Assembly (NCBI RefSeq): GCF_900091505.1
Contig: NZ_LT607409.1
Location: 5,704,001-5,768,000, forward strand
Direction of reading: 5' to 3'
Length of the DNA: 64,000 nt
Source of the DNA: Micromonospora chokoriensis
GTDB taxonomy: Bacteria > Actinomycetota > Actinomycetes > Mycobacteriales > Micromonosporaceae
Under the pieces are notes generated by a model. It saw only the letters and a list, made by a program, of their open reading frames with translations. It was not told the DNA's origin and ran no database searches. The position numbers and the translations under genes are program-made. Below are positions 62,518 to 64,000 of this stretch, piece by piece (within the stretch, counting starts at the first letter, position 1; the number at the start of each line of letters is the position of its first letter).

Positions 62518-63794
62518 TACTTGACTGCCTTTCCGTCCAGGACCGTCGGCTCGCCGCGCAGGAAGGTCGCCACGATGCGACCTGGCAGCGTCATGCGGGC
62601 GTACGGGGTGTTGCGACTGCGACTGGCCAGCTCCGCCGGCTCGATGATGCGGCGGGCGGCCGGGTCGACCACTGTCAGGTTGGCCGGCACGCCGGGCGCC
62701 GGGTCGACGCCGTGCCCGGTCAACCCCGCGATCCGGGCGGGGGTACGCGACATCCGCTCGGCGATCAGATCCCACTCGGGGCCGAGCACGTCGAGCGCGA
62801 TGGACAGGGCCGTCTCCAGACCGAGCATGCCCGGCCGGGCGTACGCCCACTCGCACTCCTTGTCCTCCACGGCGTGCGGGGCGTGGTCGGTGGCGATGAT
62901 GTCGATCACCCCGTCGGCGAGCGCGCCGCGCAACGCGGCGATGTCCGCGGCCGTCCGCAACGGCGGGTTGACCTTGAAGACCGGGTCGTAGGTCTCGGCG
63001 CGCTCGTCGGTGAGCAGCAGGTGGTGCGGGGTGACCTCGGCGGTGACGCGTACCCCGCGTGCCTTGGCCTGGCGCAGCACCTCGACGCTGCCGGCGGTGG
63101 AGACGTGGCAGACGTGCAGTCGGCTGCCCACGTGTTCGGCGAGCAGCACGTCGCGGGCGATGATCGCCTCCTCGGCGACCGCCGGCCAGCCGATCAGCCC
63201 GAGCCGGGTGGAGACCTCACCCTCGTGCATCTGGGCGCCCTCGGTGAGCCGGGGCTCCTCGGCGTGCTGGGCGATGATGCCGTCGAACGCCTTGACGTAC
63301 TCCAGCGCCCGGCGCATCAGCAACGGGTCGGCGACGCAGTGCCCGTCGTCGGAGAAGATCCGCACCCGGGCCGCGGAGTCGGCCATCGCCCCCAGCTCGG
63401 CCAGGCGCTCGCCGGCCAGCCCGACGGTGACCGCGCCGATCGGTTGCACGTCGACCAGGCCGGCTTCCCGGCCGAGCCGCCAAACCTGCTCGACCACACC
63501 GGCGGTGTCCGCGACCGGGGAGGTGTTGGCCATGGCGCAGACCGCCGTGTAGCCGCCCAGCGCGGCAGCGCGGGACCCGGACTCGACGGTCTCGGCGTCC
63601 TCCCGACCGGGTTCGCGCAGGTGGGTGTGCAGGTCGACCAGGCCGGGCAGGGCGACCAGCCCGGTGCCGTCGACGACCGTGGCGTCCGGCGCGGACAGGC
63701 CGTCGGCGACCTCGGCGACCACGCCGTCGCGGATCAGCAGGTCGGTCGGCGGGCCACCGACGACGCTCACGTTGGTGATCAGGTACGCGCTCAC
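62517..63794 (-). CDS. pyrC: Dihydroorotase
   Basis: Cyclises carbamoyl aspartate to dihydroorotate. 425 residues, class I type. The zinc motif is LVDLHTHLREPGREDAET, further ligands lie in HVCHVSTAGSVEVL and TPHHLLLTDE, and the catalytic Asp in IIATDHAPHAVEDKE. GTG at 63794 overlaps the pyrB stop (GTGA). It uses a TAA stop, unusual among these genes. Confidence 0.97.
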   Translation of the reverse strand: MSAYLITNVSVVGGPPTDLLIRDGVVAEVADGLSAPDATVVDGTGLVALPGLVDLHTHLREPGREDAETVESGSRAAALGGYTAVCAMANTSPVADTAGVVEQVWRLGREAGLVDVQPIGAVTVGLAGERLAELGAMADSAARVRIFSDDGHCVADPLLMRRALEYVKAFDGIIAQHAEEPRLTEGAQMHEGEVSTRLGLIGWPAVAEEAIIARDVLLAEHVGSRLHVCHVSTAGSVEVLRQAKARGVRVTAEVTPHHLLLTDERAETYDPVFKVNPPLRTAADIAALRGALADGVIDIIATDHAPHAVEDKECEWAYARPGMLGLETALSIALDVLGPEWDLIAERMSRTPARIAGLTGHGVDPAPGVPANLTVVDPAARRIIEPAELASRSRNTPYARMTLPGRIVATFLRGEPTVLDGKAVK

Positions 63795-64000
63795 CGGTTG
63801 TTCCCTCCGAGCAGCAGGTAAAGGACAGCCATCCGCACGGAGACCCCGTTGGTGACCTGTTCGACGATCGTGGAGCGGGGTGAGTCGGCGACCTCGGCGG
63901 TGATCTCCATCCCCCGGTTCATCGGGCCCGGGTGCATGACGATCGCGTGCTCGGGCAGCCGGCGCATCCGGGGGCCGTCCAGCCCGTAGCGGCGGGCGTA
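63791..64000 (-). CDS. pyrB: Aspartate carbamoyltransferase, C-terminal 69 residues (cut by window edge)
   Basis: The visible end reads YARRYGLDGPRMRRLPEHAI, then VMHPGPMNRGMEI and ADSPRSTIVEQVTNGV, the PyrB C-terminal aspartate-binding region with its HPGPMNRG loop. The N-terminal carbamoyl-phosphate domain lies outside the window. The first pyr gene visible here, coupled to pyrC. Confidence 0.95.
   Translation of the reverse strand, partial: YARRYGLDGPRMRRLPEHAIVMHPGPMNRGMEITAEVADSPRSTIVEQVTNGVSVRMAVLYLLLGGNNR

Overview
The window is high-GC actinobacterial chromosome, most likely from the Micromonosporaceae (Micromonospora or Salinispora type). This rests on very strong G/C third-position bias, many GTG starts with 4-base ATGA/GTGA stop-start overlaps, an actinobacterial integration host factor (mihF) next to gmk-rpoZ-coaBC-metK-priA, the long HisG, and the gene order infC-rpmI-rplT-trmH-pheS-pheT. 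Nearly all of the window is housekeeping metabolism on the minus strand. No replication origin, CRISPR array, prophage or intact transposon is visible.

Layout. 1-3.4 kb: MoaD/ThiS-like protein, Asp-box beta-propeller, 3-methyladenine glycosylase, a small HTH-like protein and an MmcQ/YjbR protein. 3.4-10.8 kb: complete arginine operon argCJBDFR-argH read on the minus strand, with a recognisable promoter and ARG-box-like palindrome upstream of argC. 10.9-18.7 kb: an accessory block between argC and pheT. It holds a decayed IS1380-type transposase, a PadR/HAAS-regulated ABC transporter, an N-terminally short DUF418 membrane protein and an orphan LanM lanthipeptide synthetase, and ends at a half-tRNA-Lys hairpin. 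18.7-25.1 kb: pheT, pheS, trmH, rplT, rpmI and infC; infC starts at ATC. 25.1-26.6 kb: repeat-rich spacer around a PH-domain membrane protein. 26.6-27.7 kb: hisG, hisE. 27.9-30.3 kb: an amino-acid ABC importer on the plus strand. 30.3-34.9 kb: riboflavin operon ribD-ribE-ribM-ribBA-ribH under an FMN riboswitch. 35-36.6 kb: rpe and a receiver-GGDEF protein. 36.9-38.7 kb: tandem septum-formation lipoproteins. 38.8-41.7 kb: def-fmt-rsmB. 41.8-48.3 kb: NB-ARC/TPR regulator, divergent secreted serine protease, cytochrome P450, P-loop kinase fused to a ParB-like tail. 48.6-54.3 kb: mihF-gmk-rpoZ-coaBC-metK-priA. 54.4-64 kb: pyrB-pyrC-carA-carB-pyrD-bioA-pyrF.

How the parts work together. The arg genes make arginine from glutamate, and carAB supply carbamoyl phosphate to both argF and pyrB. 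The pyr genes make UMP, rib genes make flavin for pyrD and other enzymes, and metK/coaBC/bioA make SAM, CoA and biotin precursors. def and fmt process initiator methionine and formyl-Met-tRNA. infC, rpmI, rplT, pheST, trmH and rsmB serve translation.

The least ordinary signals are these: the accessory block with an orphan LanM whose 5' end abuts a perfect 20-bp palindrome; the half-tRNA hairpin at its edge; a family of short repeats sitting exactly on stop-start junctions (arg operon twice, rib operon, ABC/ribH junction), resembling mycobacterial MIRUs; CAAGATC-ended palindromes in spacers; a guanylate kinase lacking its P-loop lysine; and a priA gene with no conventional start codon. All protein functions are inferred from visible motifs and family knowledge; no database search was run.
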